This document shows, in pieces, positions 27,421-37,115 of a stretch of DNA of 64,000 nt. Below the pieces are notes generated by a model. It was not told the origin of the DNA and did not search any database. It saw only the letters and a list, made by a program, of their open reading frames with translations. Position numbers and translations under genes: made by a program. Source of the DNA: Gloeocapsopsis sp. IPPAS B-1203 (GTDB lineage Bacteria > Cyanobacteriota > Cyanobacteriia > Cyanobacteriales > Chroococcidiopsidaceae). Location of the stretch: positions 248,001-312,000 of the forward strand of contig NZ_PEIG01000004.1 of the NCBI RefSeq assembly GCF_002749975.1. Reading direction: 5' to 3'. The number at the start of each line of letters is the position of its first letter. Positions within the stretch are counted from its first letter, which is position 1.

Positions 27421-28938
27421 ATGCTACTGAATTCTGTTGATTTTAGCGGTAAGCCTTTTCATTTTATTGGTATTGGTGGTATTGGAATGTCTGCCCTTGC
27501 CTACATTCTTGCCAAACGTAAACTCCCTGTGTCAGGTTCAGATATTCGTTCTAGTCATATTACGCAACGCTTGCAGGCATTAGGAGTTAATATATTTGAC
27601 AAGCAAGAAGCAACAAACTTGACATTTTTTCAGCCACAAAGTACATCTGATTGTCAAGAACTGCTAACTCCCAAAAAACGGCTTAATAGTACCTCTGTAC
27701 TATTAACTGAACCTTATAACTCTGTAGAAAGTTTAATTACGAATACACCAGTTTTACCTCAAGTTATTTGTTCAACTGCCATCAATACAGGCAACTTAGA
27801 GTATCGTGCTGCCCTAGATTTAGGCTGTCCAATTTTTCATCGTTCGGATCTGTTAGCAGCATTAATTCAAGATTATCAAAGTATTGCTGTTGCAGGAACT
27901 CACGGCAAAACAACGACAAGTAGCATGATTGGGTATATGCTACTGCAAGCAAAGCTCGATCCCACAATTGTTGTTGGTGGTGAAGTCAACGCTTGGGAGG
28001 GTAATGCCAGGTTAGGACAAAGCCCGTATCTTGTTGCTGAAGCAGATGAATCTGATGGATCGCTCGTCAAACTATCTGCCGCAATTGGTGTAGTTACTAA
28101 CATTGAACTGGATCATCCCGATCATTACGGAACGTTAGAAGAAGTCGTGCAAACGTTCCAAATTTTTGCCGATCGCTGTCAAACTCTAGTCGGGTGTATT
28201 GATTGTGAGACAGTTCGCGATCGCCTCCAACCCTCGATCAGCTACAGCCTTCGTCCCGATGCTAATGCAGATTACACAGTGACTGATGTCGAGTACAGTG
28301 CAGATGGTACAATTGCCCGTGTTTGGGAAAAAGGCGAAGTGCTTGGTGTCCTCAACTTACGTCTTTTAGGTCAACATAACCTAAGCAATGGTCTTGCTGC
28401 TGTCGCTGTAGGTAGATTACTGGGTTTAGACTTTACAACAATTGCTGAAGCCATTGCATCCTTTACGGGTGCCCGCCGCCGATTTGAACTGCGCGGAGAA
28501 ACAAACGGTATCTTGTTTATTGATGATTACGCACATCACCCAAGTGAAATTCGTGCTACTCTTGCTGCTGCTCGTCTACAAGCAAAAGACCTGAGAATTG
28601 TTGCGGTGTTTCAACCACATCGTTACAGTCGTACCCTAGCCTTTCTACCAGAGTTTGCGCAATCTTTCACTCATGCTGATATCGCCGTTATTAGTGAGAT
28701 ATACAGTGCTGGTGAACCTAACTTAGGACAAATTAGTGGCGAAAAACTTGCCGAGATGATTGGCGAACATCACCCACAAGTCACTTTTCAGCCTACCTTA
28801 ACTGCCATATGTGAATATCTAACCCAAACGTTACGCCCAGGGGATCTTGCTTTATTTCTTGGCGCTGGAAACTTAAATCAAGTGATTCCAGAAGTGATGA
28901 ACTCGATTCGCCAATCTAGGGGAGCCGAGGAGAAGTAA
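27421..28938 (+). CDS. murC: UDP-N-acetylmuramate--L-alanine ligase
   Basis: Adds L-Ala to UDP-MurNAc in peptidoglycan synthesis. I start it at ATG 27421 (MLLNSVDFSGKPFHFIGIGG) because AAGGAG lies 6 bp upstream; an in-frame start at 27382 adds residues without family likeness. Domain 1 has FIGIGGIGMSALA. The ATP loop is GTHGKTTTSSM, and EADESDGSLV, DDYAHHPSEI and FQPHRYSRT follow. There is an unusual insertion of about 45 residues between GVNIFDKQEATNL and QVICSTAIN, rich in Ser/Thr/Leu and encoded partly by a 24-bp perfect palindrome. Confidence 0.93.
   Translation: MLLNSVDFSGKPFHFIGIGGIGMSALAYILAKRKLPVSGSDIRSSHITQRLQALGVNIFDKQEATNLTFFQPQSTSDCQELLTPKKRLNSTSVLLTEPYNSVESLITNTPVLPQVICSTAINTGNLEYRAALDLGCPIFHRSDLLAALIQDYQSIAVAGTHGKTTTSSMIGYMLLQAKLDPTIVVGGEVNAWEGNARLGQSPYLVAEADESDGSLVKLSAAIGVVTNIELDHPDHYGTLEEVVQTFQIFADRCQTLVGCIDCETVRDRLQPSISYSLRPDANADYTVTDVEYSADGTIARVWEKGEVLGVLNLRLLGQHNLSNGLAAVAVGRLLGLDFTTIAEAIASFTGARRRFELRGETNGILFIDDYAHHPSEIRATLAAARLQAKDLRIVAVFQPHRYSRTLAFLPEFAQSFTHADIAVISEIYSAGEPNLGQISGEKLAEMIGEHHPQVTFQPTLTAICEYLTQTLRPGDLALFLGAGNLNQVIPEVMNSIRQSRGAEEK
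27683..27706. repeat. 24-bp perfect hairpin inside murC insertion
   Basis: TTAATAGTAC, loop CTCT, GTACTATTAA. This is a perfect 10-bp inverted repeat lying in frame within the murC-specific insertion and possibly the trace of a small palindromic element. Confidence 0.7.
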
Positions 28939-29027
28939 TGAGCAGGGAACCTTAACTTGTGTATTGTCTGCTGTTCGCAGTTTGAATTTATTCTCCTCAT
29001 ACCTCCACCTTTATTTATTGTGCTGTT

Positions 29028-30041
29028 ATGAATATTTCGCAAGCAAATCTGAGTATTGATAGTCAGGCTTCTCCCTTACTGGTGACTAAAGCGCTGAACA
29101 ATAGCGTTAGTGGAGCTAAAACAATATTACCTAATACTAATTGTGTCATTAAGTCTCAAATTCCCTTAGCAACGCTTACTTCATTTCGGGTAGGTGGTCC
29201 AGCAGAATGGTATGTAGCACCACGCAATTTAGCAGAACTACAAGCAAGTTTATTATGGGCAAAGACTGAAGGTTTAGCAGTAACGCTGTTGGGGGCGGGT
29301 TCCAATTTACTCGTGAGCGATCGCGGCATTCCAGGGTTAGTAATTAGCACGCGTCACTTGCGTCATACTGAATTCAACTTTATAACAGGGGAAGTGACAG
29401 TTGCCGCTGGAGAGCCTTTGCCGCGTTTGGCATGGCAAGCAGCTGAGCGTGGCTGGCAAGGTTTAGAATGGGCTGTGGGCATTCCTGGTAGCGTTGGTGG
29501 TGCTGTCGTGATGAATGCTGGCGCGCATAGAAGCTGTATAGCTGATACTTTGGTGAGTGCGCAAGTTTTGTCTGTTGACGGTGAAGTAGAAACTCTCACA
29601 CCTGAACAATTAGAATATCGCTATCGCACATCTATACTGCAAGGACATATTGCTGCTAGCTTGGGTAAACCACTGCGCTTTGTGACTCAAGCAACCTTTC
29701 AACTGCAACCTGGTGCTGATCCTGAACAAGTACTAGCAACAACTAGCCAACACTTAGAACAACGTCGTGCTACTCAGCCATACCATCTACCAAGTTGCGG
29801 TAGTGTATTTCGCAATCCTAGACCGTACACTGCCGGATGGCTAATTGAGCAAACAGGTCTCAAGGGCTACAAAGTTGGCGGCGCACAAATTGCTGAACGG
29901 CACGCAAATTTTATCCTTAACTGTGGTGGTGCTAAAGCTAGTGATATCCTGCAAATCATTAATTATGTGCAAGACCAAGTACAGCAGCACTGGTCAATTC
30001 TATTAGAGCCAGAAGTCAAAATTTTGGGTGAATTTGAATAA
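29028..30041 (+). CDS. murB: UDP-N-acetylenolpyruvoylglucosamine reductase
   Basis: FAD- and NADPH-dependent reduction to UDP-MurNAc, directly preceding the MurC step. The FAD-binding region has [25 protein letters not shown] and [27 protein letters not shown] carries the catalytic Ser, and a Glu in the C-terminal [10 protein letters not shown] completes the active site. Length (337 aa) and lack of the E. coli-type loop suggest a type II-like enzyme with a 30-residue N-terminal extension. It lies 89 bp behind murC. Confidence 0.93.
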   Translation: MNISQANLSIDSQASPLLVTKALNNSVSGAKTILPNTNCVIKSQIPLATLTSFRVGGPAEWYVAPRNLAELQASLLWAKTEGLAVTLLGAGSNLLVSDRGIPGLVISTRHLRHTEFNFITGEVTVAAGEPLPRLAWQAAERGWQGLEWAVGIPGSVGGAVVMNAGAHRSCIADTLVSAQVLSVDGEVETLTPEQLEYRYRTSILQGHIAASLGKPLRFVTQATFQLQPGADPEQVLATTSQHLEQRRATQPYHLPSCGSVFRNPRPYTAGWLIEQTGLKGYKVGGAQIAERHANFILNCGGAKASDILQIINYVQDQVQQHWSILLEPEVKILGEFE

Positions 30042-30079
30042 AAAACAAGAATCAGAGTTATTTTCTGACTTTGCTATCA

Positions 30080-30112
30080 CCCTGACCTCAGACCTCTAAC
30101 CTCTGACCTCTT
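30080..30112. repeat. STRR, TGACCTC heptamers
   Basis: Tandem (C/A)TGACCTC and (A)GACCTCT units lie between murB and the YbaB gene. A shorter relative is at about 30677-30698. Confidence 0.65.
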
Positions 30113-30193
30113 CATAAATCATCTCAACTCGATGCAGGGCATCTATAATTTAATGGAACTTTGTATCCAATTTGCAACGCGATCAATCTTTAT

Positions 30194-30550
30194 ATGACAC
30201 AAGGACAAGGAAAAGGTTTTGGCTTCGGTATAGGCAAAATGAAAGAACTAGCCGATGCTTTCAAAAAGGCACAGCAAGTCCAAGAAGGTGCCAAAAGGCT
30301 CCAAGAAGAACTAGAGCAAATGCAGATTGCTGGAGAAGCAGGTGGTGGTCTAGTGAAAGTTGTTTTAAGTGGCAACCAGGAGCCTCAAAGTGTTGAAATT
30401 GCGCCAGAAGCTCTAAGTGAAGGGGCAGAAGTCCTTTCCGATCTAGTCACAATAGCAATGAAGGACGCATATAACAAATCTACAGCAACGATGCGCGATC
30501 GCATGGAAGAACTCACAAGTGGTCTAGAGCTACCAGGAATGGGAATGTAA
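30194..30550 (+). CDS. YbaB/EbfC nucleoid-associated protein
   Basis: A small dimeric DNA-binding protein of 118 aa from ATG 30194. An upstream TTG frame would add 11 poor residues. It begins [19 protein letters not shown], a typical cyanobacterial Gly-rich lead-in. The YbaB helix-sheet core follows ([38 protein letters not shown]) and a final helix. In other bacteria it is linked to recR/dnaX; that context is absent here. Confidence 0.9.
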   Translation: MTQGQGKGFGFGIGKMKELADAFKKAQQVQEGAKRLQEELEQMQIAGEAGGGLVKVVLSGNQEPQSVEIAPEALSEGAEVLSDLVTIAMKDAYNKSTATMRDRMEELTSGLELPGMGM

Positions 30551-30573
30551 ACCACGGGCTAGGGGCGATTCAG

Positions 30574-30606
30574 GAGTTTTGAGTTTTGAGTTTTGAATTT
30601 TGAATT
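30574..30606. repeat. STRR, GAGTTTT heptamers
   Basis: A tandem GAGTTTT/GAATTTT run lies downstream of the YbaB gene, with complementary AACTCAT-type units at 30619-30640 that could pair with it. Confidence 0.6.
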
Positions 30607-30701
30607 AAAAGAATTTTCTTAACTCATAACTCAACCCTCAACATTCATAACTTTCTTAAACTTATAACTTTTAGTCCTTCCCTAACCTCTGACCTCTCAA
30701 A

Positions 30702-31172
30702 ATGCCTTACAAATTGCTATTTGTTTGTCTTGGAAACATCTGTCGTTCCCCAGCGGCAGAGAATATCATGAATTATCTACTTGATAAAGAGAACCTAAAA
30801 GGAAAAATCGTTTGTGACTCAGCAGGTACAGGAGGTTATCACGTTGGTAGTCCACCAGATCAACGTATGGCGATCGCTGCAGCCAGTAAATTAGGCATCA
30901 AATTGCGTGGTAGTGCGCGTCAATTACAAAAAACTGATTTAGCAGAATTTGATCTGATTCTGGCAATGGATCGCGAAAATTATCAAGATATTTTAGCGCT
31001 CGATGCTCATGGTAAGTATCACGAGAAAGTACAACTGATGTGTAACTATTGCTCGCAGCATACTGTGGAAGAAGTTCCAGACCCCTACTACGGAGGAACA
31101 CAAGGTTTTAATCATGTCATTGATATTCTCCTTGATGCTTGCACTGGCTTACTACAAGAAGTCAAAAACTAA
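30702..31172 (+). CDS. Low-molecular-weight protein-tyrosine phosphatase
   Basis: A cysteine-dependent phosphatase. The P-loop VCLGNICRSP (Cys9, Arg15) sits at the N-terminus and the general-acid Asp is in VPDPYYGG near residue 127. 156 aa is a normal length. Such enzymes often dephosphorylate BY-kinases controlling capsule polymerisation, but no BY-kinase is adjacent, so the substrate is open. It ends 20 bp from the convergent regulator gene. Confidence 0.92.
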   Translation: MPYKLLFVCLGNICRSPAAENIMNYLLDKENLKGKIVCDSAGTGGYHVGSPPDQRMAIAAASKLGIKLRGSARQLQKTDLAEFDLILAMDRENYQDILALDAHGKYHEKVQLMCNYCSQHTVEEVPDPYYGGTQGFNHVIDILLDACTGLLQEVKN

Positions 31173-31192
31173 AGATTCCCTGGGCAACTTTC

Positions 31193-31849
31193 TTACTGCA
31201 ACAGTCGATATTTCATCACAAAACCAACTAATTCTGCACGATTACTGGTTGAAGTTTTCCGAAACAAGCTGCTAACATACTTCTCGACTGTCCGAGGACT
31301 CAGATGTAACCGGCTTCCTATTTCTGCATTGGATAAGCCGTGAGTTAATAAAACTGCAACTTGTTGCTCTCTTTGAGTTAGCTTAATGTGGATCTCTGTG
31401 TCTCCTTCATACCCAAGCGTGTGAGAATTAGCCCGCAAACCTTCTTCGTAAGATAAACGAGTTTCTGATTGAATAATTTGCGATCGCTCTAGTAAATTGC
31501 GAATAGCAGCTCCCAGTTCATTCAACTCAAATGGCTTAGGTAAATATAAGTCAGCGCCTGATTGATATCCAGCAATTCTTTCCTCTGTTTTATTTCTTGC
31601 CGTCAAAAATATCACTGGCAATAAGCGAAACTTAGGATGTTGACGAACATGACGCACTAATTCATAACCATTCATTCGTGGCATGACAATATCTGTCACC
31701 ATCAAATGAGGATGATATGTTTGTACCATAGCCAATGCTTCTTGACCATCAGCTGCTGTGAGCACTGAATAGCCAGACATTTCCAAATAATCGCTGATTG
31801 ACAAACGAGTTCCGAGATCGTCATCAACGATGAGAAGTGTCAAAGGCAT
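31193..31849 (-). CDS. LuxR/NarL-type response regulator, Ycf29-like
   Basis: A receiver plus helix-turn-helix regulator. I start it at MPLTLLIVDDD (ATG 31849) rather than 30 bp upstream, because the receiver begins right there. The phosphoacceptor is D53 (VTDIVMPRMNG), with the Thr in FLTARN and the Lys in LPKPFE intact. The C-terminal HTH reads LTQREQQVAVLLTHGLSNAE and ends RTVEKYVSSLF. It resembles the cyanobacterial/plastid Ycf29 (NblR-like) group. No cognate kinase is adjacent. Confidence 0.8.
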   Translation of the reverse strand: MPLTLLIVDDDLGTRLSISDYLEMSGYSVLTAADGQEALAMVQTYHPHLMVTDIVMPRMNGYELVRHVRQHPKFRLLPVIFLTARNKTEERIAGYQSGADLYLPKPFELNELGAAIRNLLERSQIIQSETRLSYEEGLRANSHTLGYEGDTEIHIKLTQREQQVAVLLTHGLSNAEIGSRLHLSPRTVEKYVSSLFRKTSTSNRAELVGFVMKYRLLQ

Positions 31850-32147
31850 GGATAATAAGTAGTTAACATCTCTAACCAAGGAATATACAGTCGCTGCATT
31901 CTACTACCGTAAGTAGATATAAAGTGTGTTCATACATTGTATTAACAATCCTAAACTAAAGCTAATGATTTATCTTCTAGCAAAAGTTAGGTGTAACAAC
32001 TACATAAAAACCATTCCTGACACGAATTGTCTCCACTCATGGTAATGAGGGATACTCTAATAAAAAACTACCACTCGATAAAAATCAATAGAAAAATCAA
32101 ATGGAAAGTTGATTCATGTTATTGTGCCAAATTATAGAATAGGTAGC

Positions 32148-32459
32148 CTAGCTATCCAAGCGCCCGTTAACTCTACCATTGAAACCGTAAATTTGACGAC
32201 TGCCAACAACTGGTACTAAAACAACTTCTTTTTCATCTCCAGGCTCAAAACGTACTGCTGTACCAGCAGGAATATCGAGACGCATTCCGCGTGATCGCTC
32301 GCGCTCAAAGTCCAATGCTGAATTGACTTCATAAAAATGAAAGTGCGAACCTACTTGAATAGGGCGATCGCCACGATTAGCAACCTTGATGCGTACAGTT
32401 GGACGCCCTGTATTGAGTTCTATATCACCTTGTTGTACTAATAACTCTCCTGGAATCAT
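32148..32459 (-). CDS. ureB: Urease subunit beta
   Basis: A structural subunit of urease. Starts [16 protein letters not shown] and has the conserved [27 protein letters not shown] and the C-terminal GFNGRVNG. 103 aa is a normal length. It is separated from ureA by 284 bp, which is unusual for a urease operon, and no ureC follows before the convergent response regulator at 31849. Confidence 0.95.
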   Translation of the reverse strand: MIPGELLVQQGDIELNTGRPTVRIKVANRGDRPIQVGSHFHFYEVNSALDFERERSRGMRLDIPAGTAVRFEPGDEKEVVLVPVVGSRQIYGFNGRVNGRLDS

Positions 32460-32743
32460 TTTTTTTGAATTGATAGTTAATTCTTTGGATTCTACTATTG
32501 TGTCAATGTGGGCGCAAATCTCTATATGTCAATAAACTCATAGTATTTTTATTATCATAAGTGATTCAAAACACACACTATATCAGTTTAATATTGTGCA
32601 TTGCTATAATGATTTTGACATTGATAATCACTGGTTTACTTTGTCGCTTTAATGAGTAAAACGAATATCATGAAATACAAAAAACTCTCTATTTTCTCAT
32701 CAATGAGAAGATGTTAAATCTTTACTATCTGACAAAATCTCAA

Positions 32744-33046
32744 TTAGTGAATCGGATTATGAACCGTGACTAGTTTTGTTCCATCAGGAAAAGTTGCTTC
32801 AACTTGAACTTCAGGTATCATCTCAGCTACGCCATCCATTACATCTGCGCGTGTCAATAAATTTGTGCCATAACTCATTAATTCTGCAACTGTACGCCCG
32901 TCTCGTGCGCCTTCTAAAATTGCCGCAGAAATATAAGCAATAGCTTCAGGATAGTTTAATTTCAATCCTCTTTGTTTGCGTCGTTCGGCAAGTAAAGCAG
33001 CAGTAAAAATAAGCAATTTATCTTTTTCCTGTGGTGTCAGTTGCAT
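32744..33046 (-). CDS. ureA: Urease subunit gamma
   Basis: A structural subunit of urease, 100 aa. [41 protein letters not shown], and the C-terminal [17 protein letters not shown] are family hallmarks. The start lies 14 bp after the ureD stop, so ureD-ureA form an operon. A weak hairpin with T-run (about 32679-32709) lies downstream on this strand, in the gap before ureB. Confidence 0.95.
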   Translation of the reverse strand: MQLTPQEKDKLLIFTAALLAERRKQRGLKLNYPEAIAYISAAILEGARDGRTVAELMSYGTNLLTRADVMDGVAEMIPEVQVEATFPDGTKLVTVHNPIH

Positions 33047-33060
33047 AGCAGTTCAGTCCT

Positions 33061-33915
33061 TTAGATTTGCCAAACACGCGATCGATAGGCTGGTTTTCCT
33101 AGAGAGGAAGATCGTAGCAGATGCCAGACCTCAGTGAACCAGTTTCGCACCTCAGTTGTAGAATTACCACGATAGCGGCATAATAAGCCTGCATTTAAGC
33201 GCGTAACGCCGATTTCGCCTTGTTCTACAGTAGAATTGAGGGTTCTTATTTTTTCTACCACGTCGGCTGATAGAGATTGTCCAATCCAGACAAAACTACC
33301 CACAATAGAGTTTCCCGCTAAACCGTGGGGGCTATTAATGATTTGCTCGTCTCCATGTAACCATTGGCGATCTATCCATAAAGGGTGTTGTTGTTGCCAA
33401 ACTTCAGTATGCGATCGCCAGTTACCTTGTAAAAATTTTTCTCCTCTAGCACTGCGACCAAAGCGAGTAATCTCCCAACTTGTCCAAGTAGCCCCAGGTG
33501 CCAATTCTACCTGTAAATCCTGTCGATAAATTGCCCCATTAAACACAATTGTTTCTTGAGGAAACCATTCTAAACAAGCATCAGTATCGACTTGTAGCAA
33601 AATATTTTGCCTAGCTTCCAAACCATTACTACGATAAATCTTACTAGCAGCAGCAGTTGTAATGAGTGTATGAGCTTGCGGTTGCAGATGAAAATTGAGT
33701 GATAGTTTGTCACCGCCAACAATACCTCCAGCAGTGTGTAAAATCACACTATGACAAACTGCTCCTTCTGGATAAAAAGGTCTTTGAACTTTTAGCGGTG
33801 CTTGCATTTGCTGGTGTGTCACCGCAGTTACACCATCTACTAACGCATAGACAATATTTAAACTACCGTGCCAAGAATTAAGCTTTTGAGACTTGTTGAG
33901 TTCTAGCAAGCGCAA
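33061..33915 (-). CDS. ureD: Urease accessory protein UreD
   Basis: A scaffold that binds apo-urease and helps nickel delivery with UreF, UreG and UreE. Typical motifs are GGIVGGDKLSLNF, ITTAAASKIYRS and FPQETIVFNGA. 284 aa is a normal length. It is the first gene of the ureD-ureA-ureB run; UreC, E, F and G must be encoded elsewhere. Confidence 0.93.
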   Translation of the reverse strand: MRLLELNKSQKLNSWHGSLNIVYALVDGVTAVTHQQMQAPLKVQRPFYPEGAVCHSVILHTAGGIVGGDKLSLNFHLQPQAHTLITTAAASKIYRSNGLEARQNILLQVDTDACLEWFPQETIVFNGAIYRQDLQVELAPGATWTSWEITRFGRSARGEKFLQGNWRSHTEVWQQQHPLWIDRQWLHGDEQIINSPHGLAGNSIVGSFVWIGQSLSADVVEKIRTLNSTVEQGEIGVTRLNAGLLCRYRGNSTTEVRNWFTEVWHLLRSSSLGKPAYRSRVWQI

Positions 33916-34144
33916 TATTTTGGATGAGATTAATTTTGTTATTGTGACACGTTATGCATAAATGATTTGAATTTTATAGGGTAAATTTGCTTAATTATAA
34001 TCATTAACATAGTAGGCTTTCTCAGTAATATTGCGGTTGGACGCCTTGTCAAATTAGCGTTAATTTGCTTGTTATAACGAATGATCTATAAATTTACACT
34101 CGTGCGATCAGTCAATATGAAACATACTAATCCATTAACAGACT

Positions 34145-35293
34145 ATGTGTGTTAGTCTGCAACAATGGAGCATAATTGGCAGCTTGAGTATATGGGTATT
34201 AACGACAACCCCAGCAAATGCTGTAATAGGGAAGTTTGCACAACAAAATGAATCGAATTTCCAATCAACGTTAATTGACCAAAATCCAATATTAATTGCT
34301 GCACCTGAAAACTTCAATCCTAGTTTGCGATCGCTACCACCGCCACCACCAAAACCTCCACAAGATTTAATACCACCTGCAACGACAGAATCAACTGGAT
34401 CACCTGTATTAGAGAGTATTCAACTTGACTTTCGCGATCGCACAGATAATTTTGGCGGACGTAATTTATTTATTGAGCCAACAATTCAGTTTCGTTTATC
34501 TGATGATGAAATACTGACATTCAAGACAGGTTTTAATTATTTCGATGAGCCGGATATTGAAGCAATTACAACTATTCCGATTCAAGTAGGATGGACAGGA
34601 AAAATTGGTGAAGCAACACTACAAAGCACAGTAGGAGTTGATGTGTTTGATCGTCTAATTCCTGCCCTTAATTTTGGGGCAAAAATTGATGCTCCACTTG
34701 CCGTAAATGTTTCGTCTTCAGGACAATTCCGCTCGGGCTTAGTTCTTTCAAGTGCTTTAGAATATGGAGTTTATAAATTTAATGCGCAAACAATAGAAAA
34801 TCAAATCACAACTTGGCGACTAGGACCAAGTATATATTGGCAAATTGAGCCTAACACTAGTTTTTTCTCAACATTACGTTGGGGTAGTTATAACGATGGT
34901 AATTCTGAGTGGCAGTCTTTTAGTAGGTTAGAACGCAAACTCGGTCAATTTAGCGTTGCAGCTAATTTATTTACTTGGAATTATGCCAGTGACTTTGAGC
35001 GCACTAGTGGCTATTTTTCACCACAAGATTTTTTAGTTTATAACGCTGAGGTAGCTTGGGAAGGAGATATTTTTGATTTTTTGCGTTGTCGATTCGCAGC
35101 GACTTTAGGACAACAACGCCTGCAAGGAGAAATAGATAACGCAAACGTTTATCAAGCGCAATGCACAGCAAAGATTTTTAGTAATGTTGAAGCAGATCTT
35201 GGCTATAGCTTTAGTAATGTCCGCAATCAAGATACTGGGGGAAGTGCTTATGGTGGTAGTTCACTAACAGGTCAAGTACAGGTGAGCTTTTAG
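34145..35293 (+). CDS. Putative outer-membrane beta-barrel protein of an exopolysaccharide locus
   Basis: 382 aa. It has an N-terminal signal-like segment (SIIGSLSIWVLTTTPANA), then an AAPENFNPSL motif (about residues 52-61) and a Pro-rich linker. About 280 residues of alternating, aromatic-rich beta strands follow (for example WRLGPSIYWQIEPNTSFF). The final strand TGQVQVSF ends in Phe, the classical BAM recognition signature. Size and position fit an export barrel like the C-terminal domain of BcsC/PgaA or AlgE. No sequence family is recognised, so pore and export are inferences. Confidence 0.6.
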   Translation: MCVSLQQWSIIGSLSIWVLTTTPANAVIGKFAQQNESNFQSTLIDQNPILIAAPENFNPSLRSLPPPPPKPPQDLIPPATTESTGSPVLESIQLDFRDRTDNFGGRNLFIEPTIQFRLSDDEILTFKTGFNYFDEPDIEAITTIPIQVGWTGKIGEATLQSTVGVDVFDRLIPALNFGAKIDAPLAVNVSSSGQFRSGLVLSSALEYGVYKFNAQTIENQITTWRLGPSIYWQIEPNTSFFSTLRWGSYNDGNSEWQSFSRLERKLGQFSVAANLFTWNYASDFERTSGYFSPQDFLVYNAEVAWEGDIFDFLRCRFAATLGQQRLQGEIDNANVYQAQCTAKIFSNVEADLGYSFSNVRNQDTGGSAYGGSSLTGQVQVSF

Positions 35294-35333
35294 TAAGTAG
35301 GTGGACATAATTAAATATCACACATAACATTTG

Positions 35334-35420
35334 ATGGGTAATGGGTAATAGGAAAGCAATTAGCACTTAGCAATTCCCCTACAAGCTAATAGCCAATCGC
35401 CAAAAGCTAATCGCTAATAG
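35334..35420. repeat. STRR cluster, GGTAATG and TTAGC-type units
   Basis: A GGGTAATG pair (35334-35352) is followed by tandem GCAATTAGCA/CTTAGCAA and GCTAATCGC/GCTAATAGC units up to about 35420, in the gap before the first DUF3131 gene. The TTAGCGA type recurs at 60953. Confidence 0.6.
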
Positions 35421-35555
35421 TTACGAGCCTTTAAGTTATGTTTATTTTTACCTACTTACTTATTAGTGTTAATTCTATTTAATAACTGGGAAAAATGAAG
35501 TCGTAAGGCGGTCAAGGTGTTCAAAACTTGACAAAATTAACGAGGTTTCACTTTC

Positions 35556-36995
35556 ATGAATTCTGATTTTGAACCACCACCTAAAATGCTGTCAATCCTT
35601 GCTTGCGTGGGAGGAGTCGTTACAGCTATTGTTGCGATCGCAGGACTAAATTCTTGGTCGAGACATCTTTATCAAACTGCTAAACTACCACAATCCGATC
35701 GAGCAGCTACAGCAAGTGTCCATACGATTGATATTGCAGCATTGGATGCCAAATCAGTTGTTTTACCAGGAACACCAGTTGATCTAAGTCAGCTAAAAGA
35801 AGCATCACCATACGCTGCACCGCACCTAGGTAGATTAACTGCTAATGAAATCGTAACCGCACATCACGCTTGGTCGTATTTTCAGCGTAACTGGAATCCA
35901 AAAACAGGTTTAGTTAATTCTGTCGATGGCTTTACCTCAGTGACAATGTGGGATCAAGCCGCAGCGATCGCTGCTTTGGTGAGTGCAAGAGAGTTAAATA
36001 TCGTCTCTGCAACAGAATTTGATACTAAGATGCGCCAGATGTTAACAACACTCGCATCAATGCCGTTGTATCAAAAAGAATTGCCCAATAAAGTTTATAA
36101 TGCAACAACGTTACTTCCGGTTAACTACGGTCAATTAGACAAACGCGAAGAAATTGGCTGGTCAGCAATTGATCTTGGGCGCATGGCAATATGGCTCAAA
36201 ATTGTCGGTTCAAAGTATCCTGCATTGCGATCGCACACTGAAAAAGTTTGGCAACATTGGCAAGTGGATCGCTTAACTAAAAACGGGCAGATGTACGGTA
36301 CTGCGGTAGTCAATGGTAAAGAACAGTACAACCAAGAAGGACGCTTGGGTTACGAAAATTATGCAGCTTTTGGTTTAAAACTGTGGGGCTTAGATGTTGA
36401 ACGTGCTTTAGATCATCAATCGCAAACTGCGTTTGTGAATCTTTACGGACAAGGAGTTCCCTACGATCGCCGCGATTATGCATCTTCAGGGGCAAATAAC
36501 TATGTCCTCAGCGAGCCTTTCATTTTAGATGGCATTGAGACAGGATTTCAAGCGCTACCCAAAGCTTATGCAGATCGCATCTTAGCCGCACAAGAAGCCC
36601 GCTACCGCGCGACAAAACAGTTCACTGCTGTAACTGAAGATAATCTCGATCGCCCGCCATACTTTGTTTACAGTGGCTTATTTGTCAACGGACAACCCTG
36701 GGCAACAATTACTGATACAAGACAACAGCATAACAATCTGCGGTTTTTGAGTACGAAAGCGGCGATTGGTTGGCATATGTTGTATAACACTTCATACACG
36801 CGCCAATTATACGATTTTGTCCAAGCAAATCTGAAATCTGAGCATGGCTGGTATAACGGCTTTTATGAATCGCTGCGTCAGCCAAATCGCGCCCTCACAG
36901 CAAATAATAACGGCGTAATTTTGGAAAGTTTACTCTACAAGCAAGTTGGCAAGCCATTAGTAGTATGGGCAGGCGTAGAAGAAGCAGAAGAGTAG
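35556..36995 (+). CDS. DUF3131 protein, N-terminally membrane-anchored
   Basis: 479 aa with one N-terminal membrane helix (residues 12-32) and a single DUF3131 domain covering about 85-470. Recurring landmarks are AWSYFQRNWNPKTGLVNSVD, a TMWDQAAAIAAL helix, GWSAIDLGRMAIWL, QEGRLGYENYAAFGLKLWG, SGANNYVLSEPFILDGIE, TEDNLDRPPYFVY and LRFLSTKAA. The helix-hairpin pattern suggests an (alpha/alpha)-barrel, as in many glycoside hydrolases and lyases, with acidic candidates in EGRLGYE and TEDNLD. The activity is not established. It acts in the periplasm and is one of four related domains in this locus. Confidence 0.8.
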   Translation: MNSDFEPPPKMLSILACVGGVVTAIVAIAGLNSWSRHLYQTAKLPQSDRAATASVHTIDIAALDAKSVVLPGTPVDLSQLKEASPYAAPHLGRLTANEIVTAHHAWSYFQRNWNPKTGLVNSVDGFTSVTMWDQAAAIAALVSARELNIVSATEFDTKMRQMLTTLASMPLYQKELPNKVYNATTLLPVNYGQLDKREEIGWSAIDLGRMAIWLKIVGSKYPALRSHTEKVWQHWQVDRLTKNGQMYGTAVVNGKEQYNQEGRLGYENYAAFGLKLWGLDVERALDHQSQTAFVNLYGQGVPYDRRDYASSGANNYVLSEPFILDGIETGFQALPKAYADRILAAQEARYRATKQFTAVTEDNLDRPPYFVYSGLFVNGQPWATITDTRQQHNNLRFLSTKAAIGWHMLYNTSYTRQLYDFVQANLKSEHGWYNGFYESLRQPNRALTANNNGVILESLLYKQVGKPLVVWAGVEEAEE

Positions 36996-37010
36996 AGAAG
37001 CAGAATATTT

Positions 37011-37068
37011 ACTACCCATTACCCATTACCAATTACCAATTACCCATTACCTATTACCTACTAATTAC
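37011..37068. repeat. STRR, CCCATTA/CCAATTA heptamers, about eight units
   Basis: The longest heptamer tract in the window lies between two DUF3131 genes: CCCATTA, CCAATTA and CCTATTA units in tandem. Confidence 0.8.
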
Positions 37069-37115
37069 AAGTTTTTAACTACTAACTATTTTTTTAAAGG
37101 TATAAATTTTTAATT

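Noticed and set aside
37011-37068. CRISPR-like tandem repeat
   Set aside because: Units are 7 bp without spacers and match STRRs; no cas genes are present.
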